A stretch of DNA of 64,000 nt. It comes from Myxococcales bacterium (lineage in GTDB: Bacteria > Myxococcota_A > Polyangia > Nannocystales > Nannocystaceae). This document shows, piece after piece, positions 7,842-14,848 of this stretch. Position 1 is the stretch's first letter. Each line of letters opens with the position of its first letter. The stretch covers positions 434,001 to 498,000 of the forward strand of contig JACKDU010000006.1 in the NCBI GenBank assembly GCA_020633335.1, written 5' to 3'. Both the position numbers and the translations under genes were made by a program. The notes beneath the pieces were generated by a model. The model was not told the DNA's origin and did not search any database. It saw nothing but the letters and a program-made list of their open reading frames with translations.

Positions 7842-8624
7842 CTAGCGCGCGTTCGCGCGGGCGCGGGCCTCCTGGACGAGCCCGGCGACCTCGCCCGCGA
7901 GCTCGCCGGCGACCTTGGTGTGGCGGCCCTGGAGCGGCCGCGGGGCGCCGCAGCAGACCTCGACGTCGAGGCGTCGCCGGCTCGTCGCGTTCTTCATGTG
8001 GTCGACGAAGGAGGCCTCCGTGTACTCGGTCCCCGGCGGGTAGGCGAGGCCGACGGCGACGACCTCGACCTCGAGCCCGCGGGCGGCCGCGAAGGCGCCG
8101 GCCGAGAAGGGGAGGAGCGCGTCGCCGGCGCTCGTCGTCCCCTCGGGGAAGACCGAGACCGTGCGGCCGCGCTGGAGCTGCTCGCGGATCGCCCGGATCG
8201 CCTTGAGGCCGCTCTGGGCGGAGTCACGGTCGACGAAGATCGTCTGGGCCCGCCGCGCGGCGTAGCCGAGCACCGGCCAGCCGGCGATGTCGTCGCGGCT
8301 GAGCACCGAGCCGCCGAAGAGCGAGAGGAGCACCGGGATGTCGAGCGCGGTCCGGTGGTTGGCGACCACCAGGCGGGCGCCGCTTGGCCGGGGCGGGATC
8401 GCATGCGGGTGGACCCGGACCCCGCCGATCCGCAGGAGGCCGCGGGCCCAGCGACGCATCTCGTCGTCGAAGATCGCCTCCTGGGCCGCCGGATCGCCGC
8501 CGCGCCGGCGCATGCGGACCTCAACCAGCGCCAGCTCGGCGGCCGTCCAGAGGACCGCGCCGCCGGCGCGGAGGATCGGAAGGGCGGTGGCCAGGGGTCC
8601 GGGGGCGGGGGCCGAGGCGCGCAT
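7842..8624 (-). CDS. 1-acyl-glycerol-3-phosphate acyltransferase family (PlsC-like)
   Basis: A 260-residue acyltransferase of the PlsC/LPLAT family, which adds an acyl chain to lysophosphatidate or a related lipid at the inner membrane. The catalytic HX4D motif is NHRTALD (His90, Asp95). The acceptor-site FPEGTTS lies at 159-165, and a hydrophobic N-terminal stretch at about 10-33 could anchor it. It is the last gene in the minus-strand run, 63 bases after nuoN. The gap before it has TAAATT, which could give it its own promoter. The exact substrate cannot be told. Confidence 0.85.
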   Translation of the reverse strand: MRASAPAPGPLATALPILRAGGAVLWTAAELALVEVRMRRRGGDPAAQEAIFDDEMRRWARGLLRIGGVRVHPHAIPPRPSGARLVVANHRTALDIPVLLSLFGGSVLSRDDIAGWPVLGYAARRAQTIFVDRDSAQSGLKAIRAIREQLQRGRTVSVFPEGTTSAGDALLPFSAGAFAAARGLEVEVVAVGLAYPPGTEYTEASFVDHMKNATSRRRLDVEVCCGAPRPLQGRHTKVAGELAGEVAGLVQEARARANAR

Positions 8625-8687
8625 CTCGGCGGCCTTCGTACTCCAATTTACCGCCGGCGCGAAGCGGCCTGCGGGGCCGCGAAATCG

Positions 8688-10466
8688 TCACTTCTCCGGG
8701 GGCGCGGCCGCGCCGTCGACGGCCGGCGCCAGGGTCTCGCTCGGGGAGATCGGGCCGGCCTCGCCGATCACGACCTCCTGGGACTCGACCCGCCCCTCCC
8801 GGCGCGCGCGCACACGCTCGCCGCGGGCGCTCTGCCCCGGGTGGCTGCCGGTCGCCGCGGCCGCGAGCTCGATCGCCCCGCGGACCCCCGGCGCGAGGCC
8901 GCCGACGCAGAGGCCGAGGGCGGCGACGAGGACGAGGACGAGCGCGCCGCGGGGTGGGGCAGGGGCGCCGGCCCCCGCGGGTCGCTCGAAGATCGCCAGG
9001 AGGAGGCGCAGCGCCCCGACCGCGACGCCGAGGGCCGCGATCAGGGCGGCGACCGCGAGGACCTGGACGACCACGTTCGAATCGCCGATCACCGCCCGCA
9101 GGAGCTCGAAGCGGGCGCCGAAGAGGGCCATCGGCGGCGCCCCGGCGATCGCCAGGAGGAGCCCCGCGGCGGCGATCCCGAGGGCGGGGCGGCGGCCCAC
9201 GAGCCCCTGGAGCGCCAGCGGCCCGCGCTCGCGGGGATCGCCGGCGGCGACCAGGAGCGCGACCAGACCGACACCAGCGATCGCCTGGGCGAGGGCGAGC
9301 CCGAGGACCGCGGCGATCGCCGCGTCGCCGCTGGCGAGGCCCCACGCGTGGTGGTCGAGGATCATCACCGCGCCCGCCCGCAGGCCGGCGTGGGCGTAGA
9401 AGTTGGCGGCCGCGAGGAGGCCGAGGAGGAGCCAGCCGACGCCCACCAGCGCCTGGCCGGCGAGCCAGCGGCGGAGCTCGCGGGCGCGGAGGGCGAGCGC
9501 GGCCCCGACGCTGAGGCTCGCGGCGATCACCAGCGCGGCCGCGGTCGACCAGCCGAAGGGCGCGAAGAGCTGGCGGGGGACGTGGAGGTCGGTGACGAAG
9601 AGGCGGACAAGGCCGACCAGCGCGGCGATCCGCAGGCCGCCCTCGACCAGGCAGAGGGCCGCCGGCGAGCCGCGATCGTGGGCGGCGAGGAGGAGGCGGT
9701 GGCCGGGGGCGGCGCCGAGGCGGAGGACGAGCCCCGCGAAGGTCATCAGCATCCCGGGGATGAAGAGCGCGACCGGGGCCATCGCCCCGACCGCCCGCAC
9801 CCGCGCCTCGGCCTCGAGGGCCGCGGGGATCGCCATCTGGCCGTCGAGGAGGTCGACCGCGACCTGAGCCGGGCCGGCGCCCCAGCGGGTGAAGATCACC
9901 GCCGCCCGCCCGCCGAGCTCCATCAGCGAGGTCGTCCCGGTCGCCGCGACCAGGAGGGCGACGCCGAAGAAGAGGATGGCCGAAAGGACACCCTGACCGA
10001 TCAGCCAGCGGAGCGCCGCCGGTCGATCGCCGCGCCCGCGGGCGACGAGGAGGGTGAGCGCGAGGGCGGCGATCTCGAGGCCGGCGAGGAGCGCGAGGAG
10101 ATCGCCGGCGTGGATCGTCAGCAGGAGGCCGGCGCCGAGGACCGTCGCCGAGGCGACCGCCGCCGGCGAGGCCGCGCGGTCGAGGGCGAGGGCGAAGATC
10201 AGGGCGGCGACGACCACGAGGTCGGCGAGGGCGGCGAGGTGATCGACGACGAGCCCGCCGTCCAGGAGGAGGAGGCCGCTGTCGAGCGCCGGATCGCCGA
10301 GGAGCGCGAGGGCGGCGAGGCCCGCCAGGCCGGCGCCGACGAGGCCGATCGCCCGGTGGAGGCCCGGCCAGAGCGCGGCCCGCCAGCGCGCGAGGCCGGT
10401 GAGGAGGAGCGACCAGAGGCCGAGGATCGCCAGGGGCGCGAGGTGGCCGAGGATCTCCGGGCTCAT
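8688..10466 (-). CDS. nuoN: NuoN-like complex I membrane subunit with Lys-to-Arg changes
   Basis: A 592-residue polytopic protein aligning with NADH dehydrogenase subunit N, an antiporter-like subunit of the complex I membrane arm. The TM5 Glu is kept (Glu131 in LLAGLEIAALAL). The Lys of TM7, TM8 and TM12 in E. coli NuoN (K217, K247, K395) fall on Arg249, Arg279 and Arg452, and the usual AG-PP-GF-GKF reads AGAPPMALFGARF. The only Lys I find is the last residue. A soluble tail of about 60 residues is unusual. The ATG overlaps the nuoM stop by 4 bases. Subunit identity is firm; proton pumping is doubtful. Confidence 0.85.
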   Translation of the reverse strand: MSPEILGHLAPLAILGLWSLLLTGLARWRAALWPGLHRAIGLVGAGLAGLAALALLGDPALDSGLLLLDGGLVVDHLAALADLVVVAALIFALALDRAASPAAVASATVLGAGLLLTIHAGDLLALLAGLEIAALALTLLVARGRGDRPAALRWLIGQGVLSAILFFGVALLVAATGTTSLMELGGRAAVIFTRWGAGPAQVAVDLLDGQMAIPAALEAEARVRAVGAMAPVALFIPGMLMTFAGLVLRLGAAPGHRLLLAAHDRGSPAALCLVEGGLRIAALVGLVRLFVTDLHVPRQLFAPFGWSTAAALVIAASLSVGAALALRARELRRWLAGQALVGVGWLLLGLLAAANFYAHAGLRAGAVMILDHHAWGLASGDAAIAAVLGLALAQAIAGVGLVALLVAAGDPRERGPLALQGLVGRRPALGIAAAGLLLAIAGAPPMALFGARFELLRAVIGDSNVVVQVLAVAALIAALGVAVGALRLLLAIFERPAGAGAPAPPRGALVLVLVAALGLCVGGLAPGVRGAIELAAAATGSHPGQSARGERVRARREGRVESQEVVIGEAGPISPSETLAPAVDGAAAPPEK

Positions 10467-11992
10467 GGGCTGCCTCCCTGCGGGGCCTCGGCCTCGGCGG
10501 ACGTGGGCTGCGCGCGGCCCTCGCGGATCGCGGCGATCGGCCGCTCGCAGTGGCCCGGCGACACGGTCTCGGCGATCCGCGGGCGGAGGAGCCCGGCGGC
10601 CAGGGTCGTGCACCAGCGGCGGTGGACCGCGACCATCCACGGCGACGCGGCCTCGCTGGTCCGGGTGCTGACCGTCGACGGCATCAGGCCGAGGAGGACC
10701 AGGAGCGCGAGGAGCCCGGCGACGAGGCCCGCGGGCGGCCGAACGCGTGACGGGAGGCGGGCAGGGGGGACCGCAGCGCCGGCCCGCGCGGCTGCCGGCG
10801 CAAACGCCGCCATGCTCCCGAGGAGGACCAGGAGCGCGACCCAGGGGGCGCCCGGGCTCACCCAGGGCCCCTGCGAGAGCGCCGCCGGGACCACGAGGAT
10901 CAGCCCTGCGAAGCCGAGGAGCCCCGGCCCGCCGAGGAGCCCGAGGTTGCCGGCGGCGAGGGCCACCCGCCCGAGGGGCCCAATGCGGAGGTGGCAAGCG
11001 AGCTCCGCGAGGGTGAGCGCCAGGCCGCCGCCGAGCCCGAGGAGGAGCGCGCCCGTGAGGCCCTCGCCGCTGACGCTGAGCACCCCGAGGGCGGCGGCGG
11101 CGATCGGCAGGTGGGCGAGGTGGTGGTGGAGTCGCCGCGGGTCCCGCTCGCCGCGCGCGCCGGCGAGGCCGACGACGGCGGACGCCGCGATCCCGCCGAG
11201 GAGCGCCGGCGCCAGGTGGATCCACGACTCGGCGCAGAGCGGAGCGGCGACGCGGATCAGGATCCAGAGGCCGAGGGGGCGGACGAGGGCAGGCAGCCAG
11301 AGGGCCGCGGCCGGCGCGCGCTCGCCCTCGTCGAGCGCGCTCTGCCACCATCCGTGGAGGGGCCAGAGGCCCATCGTCAGCCAGGCGGCGGCGAGGAGGA
11401 GGCCGGCGACCAGGGCCTCCTCGGCCGGCGGCAGGACGGCGGCGGCGATCGTCGGCAGGGCGAAGGACCAGGTGCCGACGCTCGCCTCCTGGTGGCCGAG
11501 GGCGAGGAGGACGGCCGCGAGCGAGAGGGCGGCTGCGCCGGCCGCGAGCGGCAAGAAGGCCGCGAGCGCCGATTGCCGCGATCGGCCGACCAGGCCGGCG
11601 GCCACCAGCGGCAGGATCGCCCAGGCCGCGGCCATCCCCCCGAGGTCGTCGGCGAGCCAGGCGGCGAGGACCGCGGCCTCGCCGATGAGGATGAGCGCGA
11701 GCCGGCGCCCGCGCTCGGCGAAGGCCGCGGCCGCGCTGATCCAGGCGACCCCGAGGAGCCCGCAGGTCGCCAGCGGATCGACGCGGAGGCTGAGCTCGAT
11801 CCCGCTCGCGGGCATCCACGGGACGCTGGCCGCTGCGCCGGCCGGCATCTCGAGGGCGACCAGCGTCGTCCAGGCGGCGCTGGCGAGGGCGCCCGCGCGG
11901 CCGACCGCGGTCGCCAGCCGCGTCCCGGCGAAGGCCGCGAAGGCCCCGCTCGCCAGCGGGATCAGGAGGAGGAGCCAGAGCGCGAGGCTCAC
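10463..11992 (-). CDS. nuoM: NuoM-like complex I membrane subunit, key charges lost
   Basis: A 509-residue polytopic protein in the NuoM position of a nuoJKLMN cluster. It starts at GTG 11992, overlapping the nuoL stop by 4 bases. The TM7 motif usually reading AIK-P-x-x-PFHTWLPDAH is here WLTMGLWPLHGWW, so the essential Lys becomes Thr206. The following LLK-x-GTYG reads LVRPLGLW (Arg238). The TM5 FFE motif becomes AAWAIL, so the Glu is lost. I see no Lys anywhere in the protein. The basic C-terminal tail holds two Cys (RRWC and GHCERP). Homology is clear from order and residual motifs, but classic proton transfer looks unlikely. Confidence 0.8.
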   Translation of the reverse strand: MSLALWLLLLIPLASGAFAAFAGTRLATAVGRAGALASAAWTTLVALEMPAGAAASVPWMPASGIELSLRVDPLATCGLLGVAWISAAAAFAERGRRLALILIGEAAVLAAWLADDLGGMAAAWAILPLVAAGLVGRSRQSALAAFLPLAAGAAALSLAAVLLALGHQEASVGTWSFALPTIAAAVLPPAEEALVAGLLLAAAWLTMGLWPLHGWWQSALDEGERAPAAALWLPALVRPLGLWILIRVAAPLCAESWIHLAPALLGGIAASAVVGLAGARGERDPRRLHHHLAHLPIAAAALGVLSVSGEGLTGALLLGLGGGLALTLAELACHLRIGPLGRVALAAGNLGLLGGPGLLGFAGLILVVPAALSQGPWVSPGAPWVALLVLLGSMAAFAPAAARAGAAVPPARLPSRVRPPAGLVAGLLALLVLLGLMPSTVSTRTSEAASPWMVAVHRRWCTTLAAGLLRPRIAETVSPGHCERPIAAIREGRAQPTSAEAEAPQGGSP

Positions 11993-13929
11993 CGGTACTC
12001 CTCCTTGATCTCCGGCGGCGCGGCGATCGTCGGCGGCGGCGCGGGCTCCTTGAGGGCGTCGAGGCCCCGGCTCCGGGGCGCGGCGATCCGCGGATCGAGC
12101 CCGCCGAGGTCGACCGGGTGGACCCCGCTCGGGCCAACCACGACCACCTCCGGGTTGCAGTAGATCGTCCCGAGGACCGCCATCAGCCCGGCGAGGAGGC
12201 CGAGGAGGGCCGCCGGGCGGGGCTCGGTCGCCGCCAACCAGAGCCGGAGGTAGGCCCGCCCGCGGAGGTGGCGAAGGACCCCCTCGAGGCCGTCGATCGC
12301 CGCCAGCGGGGCGCCGATGATCCGGCCGCCGAGGCCCATCGCGCCCTCCCACGCCCGGCTCCAACCCGCGGGCGCCGCCCCTGGATCCGAACGGCGTCCG
12401 AGGCTGAGCCCGGCGAGCCCGGCCGCCAGGAGGAGGAGCGCCAGCGAGGCGCTGACCAGCGGCTCGGCCGCGGCGAGCGGCGCGAAGGTCATCGCCTGGT
12501 AGAGCGAGGGCCCGAGGAAGGGGCCGAGGAGGCTCGCGTCGGCGAGCCCGCCGAGGGGCGGGAGGTCGAGCGCGCCGCCGGCGAGCGCCAGGAGCCCGAG
12601 GACGATCACCGGCGCGGCGATCACCGCGTCCTGGCTCCGCCCGGCCTCGTCGGCGAAGCGACGGCGACCGGTGCGGCCGAGCGCCAGGCCGGCGAGGCCG
12701 GCGTAGGCGAGGGCGGCGAGGCAGACGAGGAGGCCGCCGCCCCCCGTGGCGAAGCCGGCGCTGGCGATCGCCGCGAGCGGCGGGAGGAGGCCGAGGGGGA
12801 CCGCCCCGACCAGCGCGAGGGTGGCGAGCGCGGCCCCGGCCCGCAGCCAGGGGTGGCGTCGGTCGCCCCGCTCCTCGCCCGCGTGGACGATCGCCAGGGC
12901 GCCGATCCCGAGGGCGCCGACCGTCGCCAGGACCAGCGCCGCCGCCCAGGCGTGGACGCCGATCGCCGCGAGCACGAGCCCGTGGAGGGCCTCGCAGAGC
13001 CGCTGGAGGGCCTCCGGGGAGCTCTTTGCGCGAATGGCGCGAGCGCCCCCGAGGAGCGCCAGGCCGGCGCCGACCGGCGCCACGAGCTCGAGGAGCCCGG
13101 GCGCGAGGGCGAGGACCGAGCCCATCCGGAGGAGGAGGTAGGCGCCCACGAGCAGGCTGAGGGGTCCGGCGACCAGGCCCGCGAGCGGTCCCCGGTGCCC
13201 GCGAGCCGGCGCGAGGCCGAAGCCCCGGCCGATCACCGCGATCACCAGGCCCACCCCCGCGAGGGTCGCCAGCCCGATCCCGCCGAGCTCCGCGACCACC
13301 AGGCGCGAGCCCTCGCCGCCGAGGGTGGTCCGCAGCACCTGGCCGATGTCGAGCGCGCCCGCGCCGAGGCTGAGGGCGGCGAGCGCGAGCCAGAAGCCGA
13401 CATCGCCGAGCGCGAGGGCGCCGCGCTGGCCGCGGCTCGGGTGGTCGGCGGCGGCGAGGGCGAGGAGGCCGATCAGGTGCCAGGCGAGGGCCACCAGCAC
13501 CAGCGACTTCGCGGTCACCAGCAGGAGCCCGCCGCCGAGGCCGAGGCTGAGGAGGAGGAGCGTCCGTGGGCGGCCGAAGGCGGCGAGTTGGAGGAGGAAG
13601 GCGGCCGCGATCAGGGGGGCGGCGAGGACCGCCGCCAGGCGATCAAACGCGAGATCGAAGCGGAGCGAGGTCGTGGTCCCGACGCTGAGCCAGGCGCCGA
13701 TCTCCTCGCCGAGGCGGGCCACCGGCGGGTCGCGGGTGAGGGCCGCGAAGGCGCTGGCGAAGAGGAGGCCGGCGAGGGCGCTCGAGCCGATCGCCAGGCG
13801 GAGGGCGGCGATCGCCTCGCGCCCCGGCCGGCGGGCGAGCCAGCCCCGGCCGAGGAGGCCGATCAGCGCCGCCACGAGGGGCAGCCCGGGGATCCAGAGG
13901 ATCGAGATCAGCTCGGAGGTGCGGTCCAT
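11989..13929 (-). CDS. nuoL: NuoL-like complex I membrane subunit, altered proton path
   Basis: A 646-residue protein aligning with NuoL, the distal antiporter-like subunit with the long lateral helix. The N-terminal signature LRFDLAFDRLAAV (89-101) matches the usual L-x-x-D-x-LS region. The TM5 W-E motif is W150-H151 (Glu to His). The TM7 GK-S motif is G234-R235 (Lys to Arg), and the nearby conserved ALIHAATM region has no His. The C-terminus carries the expected last helix (LLGLLAGLMAVLGTIY) and then a Pro-rich soluble tail. It lies 21 bases after nuoK and overlaps nuoM by 4 bases. Confidence 0.82.
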   Translation of the reverse strand: MDRTSELISILWIPGLPLVAALIGLLGRGWLARRPGREAIAALRLAIGSSALAGLLFASAFAALTRDPPVARLGEEIGAWLSVGTTTSLRFDLAFDRLAAVLAAPLIAAAFLLQLAAFGRPRTLLLLSLGLGGGLLLVTAKSLVLVALAWHLIGLLALAAADHPSRGQRGALALGDVGFWLALAALSLGAGALDIGQVLRTTLGGEGSRLVVAELGGIGLATLAGVGLVIAVIGRGFGLAPARGHRGPLAGLVAGPLSLLVGAYLLLRMGSVLALAPGLLELVAPVGAGLALLGGARAIRAKSSPEALQRLCEALHGLVLAAIGVHAWAAALVLATVGALGIGALAIVHAGEERGDRRHPWLRAGAALATLALVGAVPLGLLPPLAAIASAGFATGGGGLLVCLAALAYAGLAGLALGRTGRRRFADEAGRSQDAVIAAPVIVLGLLALAGGALDLPPLGGLADASLLGPFLGPSLYQAMTFAPLAAAEPLVSASLALLLLAAGLAGLSLGRRSDPGAAPAGWSRAWEGAMGLGGRIIGAPLAAIDGLEGVLRHLRGRAYLRLWLAATEPRPAALLGLLAGLMAVLGTIYCNPEVVVVGPSGVHPVDLGGLDPRIAAPRSRGLDALKEPAPPPTIAAPPEIKEEYR

Positions 13930-13950
13930 CGCCGGGTCGTCGCGCAGGTT

Positions 13951-14241
13951 CTAGAGGGTCGGCGCCGGCTCGTCCGGGTCGCGCTCGCGGAGCCAGACGA
14001 GCGCGAGCGCGGCCCCGAGGACGCCCTGGGCGACCATCGCGGTGAGGGCCAGGAGGGCGAGGGCGTGGCCGTCGACGCTCGCCCAGATCCGGGCGGCGGC
14101 GACGAGCGCGAGGTGGCCGGCGCAGAGCATGATCTGGACCGCGCAGAGCGCCCCAAAGAGCGAGCGCCGGAGCACCAGGCCGACCAGGCCGAGGAGGAGG
14201 AGGAGGCTGGCGAGGTAGAAGGCGTGGGTGATCGGGATCAT
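13951..14241 (-). CDS. nuoK: NuoK-like complex I membrane subunit with Gln at both essential Glu positions
   Basis: A 96-residue, three-helix protein that aligns without gaps to E. coli NuoK through residue 72 (MIP at 1-3, GL-GL and RR at 25-26, IM at 37-38, DG at 57-58). The two buried glutamates that NuoK needs for proton transfer, E36 and E72, are Gln36 and Gln72 here (AVQIML and MVAQGVLG). Length is normal, with no frameshift, so this is not a simple pseudogene. It overlaps the nuoJ stop by 4 bases. Subunit identity is very likely; an ordinary pumping role is not. Confidence 0.88.
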   Translation of the reverse strand: MIPITHAFYLASLLLLLGLVGLVLRRSLFGALCAVQIMLCAGHLALVAAARIWASVDGHALALLALTAMVAQGVLGAALALVWLRERDPDEPAPTL

Positions 14242-14747
14242 CGCCGTCTGCTCCGCTGCCCCTCATCGAGGAGCGCGAGGGCGCCGACGAGGCCGGCGAA
14301 GAGGAGGAGGGGGAGGGCGAGCGGGAGGGTCAGGGTCTCGCCAGCGAGCGCGGTCGCGGCCTGGCGGAGCGAGCCAAACGACGCCCCGGGGGCGAGATCG
14401 TGGCCCGGGAAGGCGAGCTGTCGCCCCCAGGTGCCGAGGAAGATCCAGGTGAGGCCGGCGATCAGCGCGAGGCCGGCGATCGTCGCCCGCCGCCGCCGCG
14501 GGCCCGCGGGCGCGTCACCGCCGAGGCCGGAGGCGAGGTTCATCACCGCGATCACCAGGCCGCCGGCGATCGCGGCGAAGAGCGCGACCCAGGGGGCGAC
14601 GAGGAGGAGATCGACCGCCACCGCCGCGCCGATCACCACCGCCAGCGCCCGCAGGGCGGCCCGGGGCTCGCGGCTGCGGAGCGCCTGGATCGCGCCGGCG
14701 AGGCCGAGCGCGGCCGCGATGTAGAAGAGGACGAGCGAGGCGGTCAT
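14238..14747 (-). CDS. nuoJ: NuoJ-like complex I membrane subunit
   Basis: A 169-residue protein with about five TM helices, in the usual NuoJ place before nuoK. The conserved TM3 stretch (E-x-x-VY-GA-MVLF in E. coli, with Tyr59 at the pi-bulge) is represented by VALFAAIAGGLVIAVMNL, so both the Glu and the Tyr are gone. Its ATG starts a five-gene minus-strand run (J-K-L-M-N) with overlaps or short gaps. No nuoA-I genes lie before it; the preceding gene is the Mpl-GNAT fusion 101 bases away. Identity rests mainly on synteny and hydrophobic pattern. Confidence 0.7.
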   Translation of the reverse strand: MTASLVLFYIAAALGLAGAIQALRSREPRAALRALAVVIGAAVAVDLLLVAPWVALFAAIAGGLVIAVMNLASGLGGDAPAGPRRRRATIAGLALIAGLTWIFLGTWGRQLAFPGHDLAPGASFGSLRQAATALAGETLTLPLALPLLLFAGLVGALALLDEGQRSRRR

Positions 14748-14848
14748 CGGTCGTGGTCGCGGCTGCCCTCAGGTCCGCGCGCTTGGGAGATACCACGGGT
14801 CGCGGCGCCCGGGGCAACCGCGTCGGCCGATCACCAGGCCGCGGCTCG

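Noticed and set aside
7920..12008. A very long plus-strand open frame opposite the nuo genes
   Set aside because: It mirrors nuoN and nuoM on the other strand, is dominated by Arg, Glu, Ala and Gly, and has no recognisable domain. Long antisense frames are expected at this GC content.
13951..14747. MrpF/MrpC-type antiporter genes instead of nuoJ/nuoK
   Set aside because: The gene order J-K-L-M-N, the ungapped NuoK alignment and the absence of mrpE-G genes favour the complex I origin.
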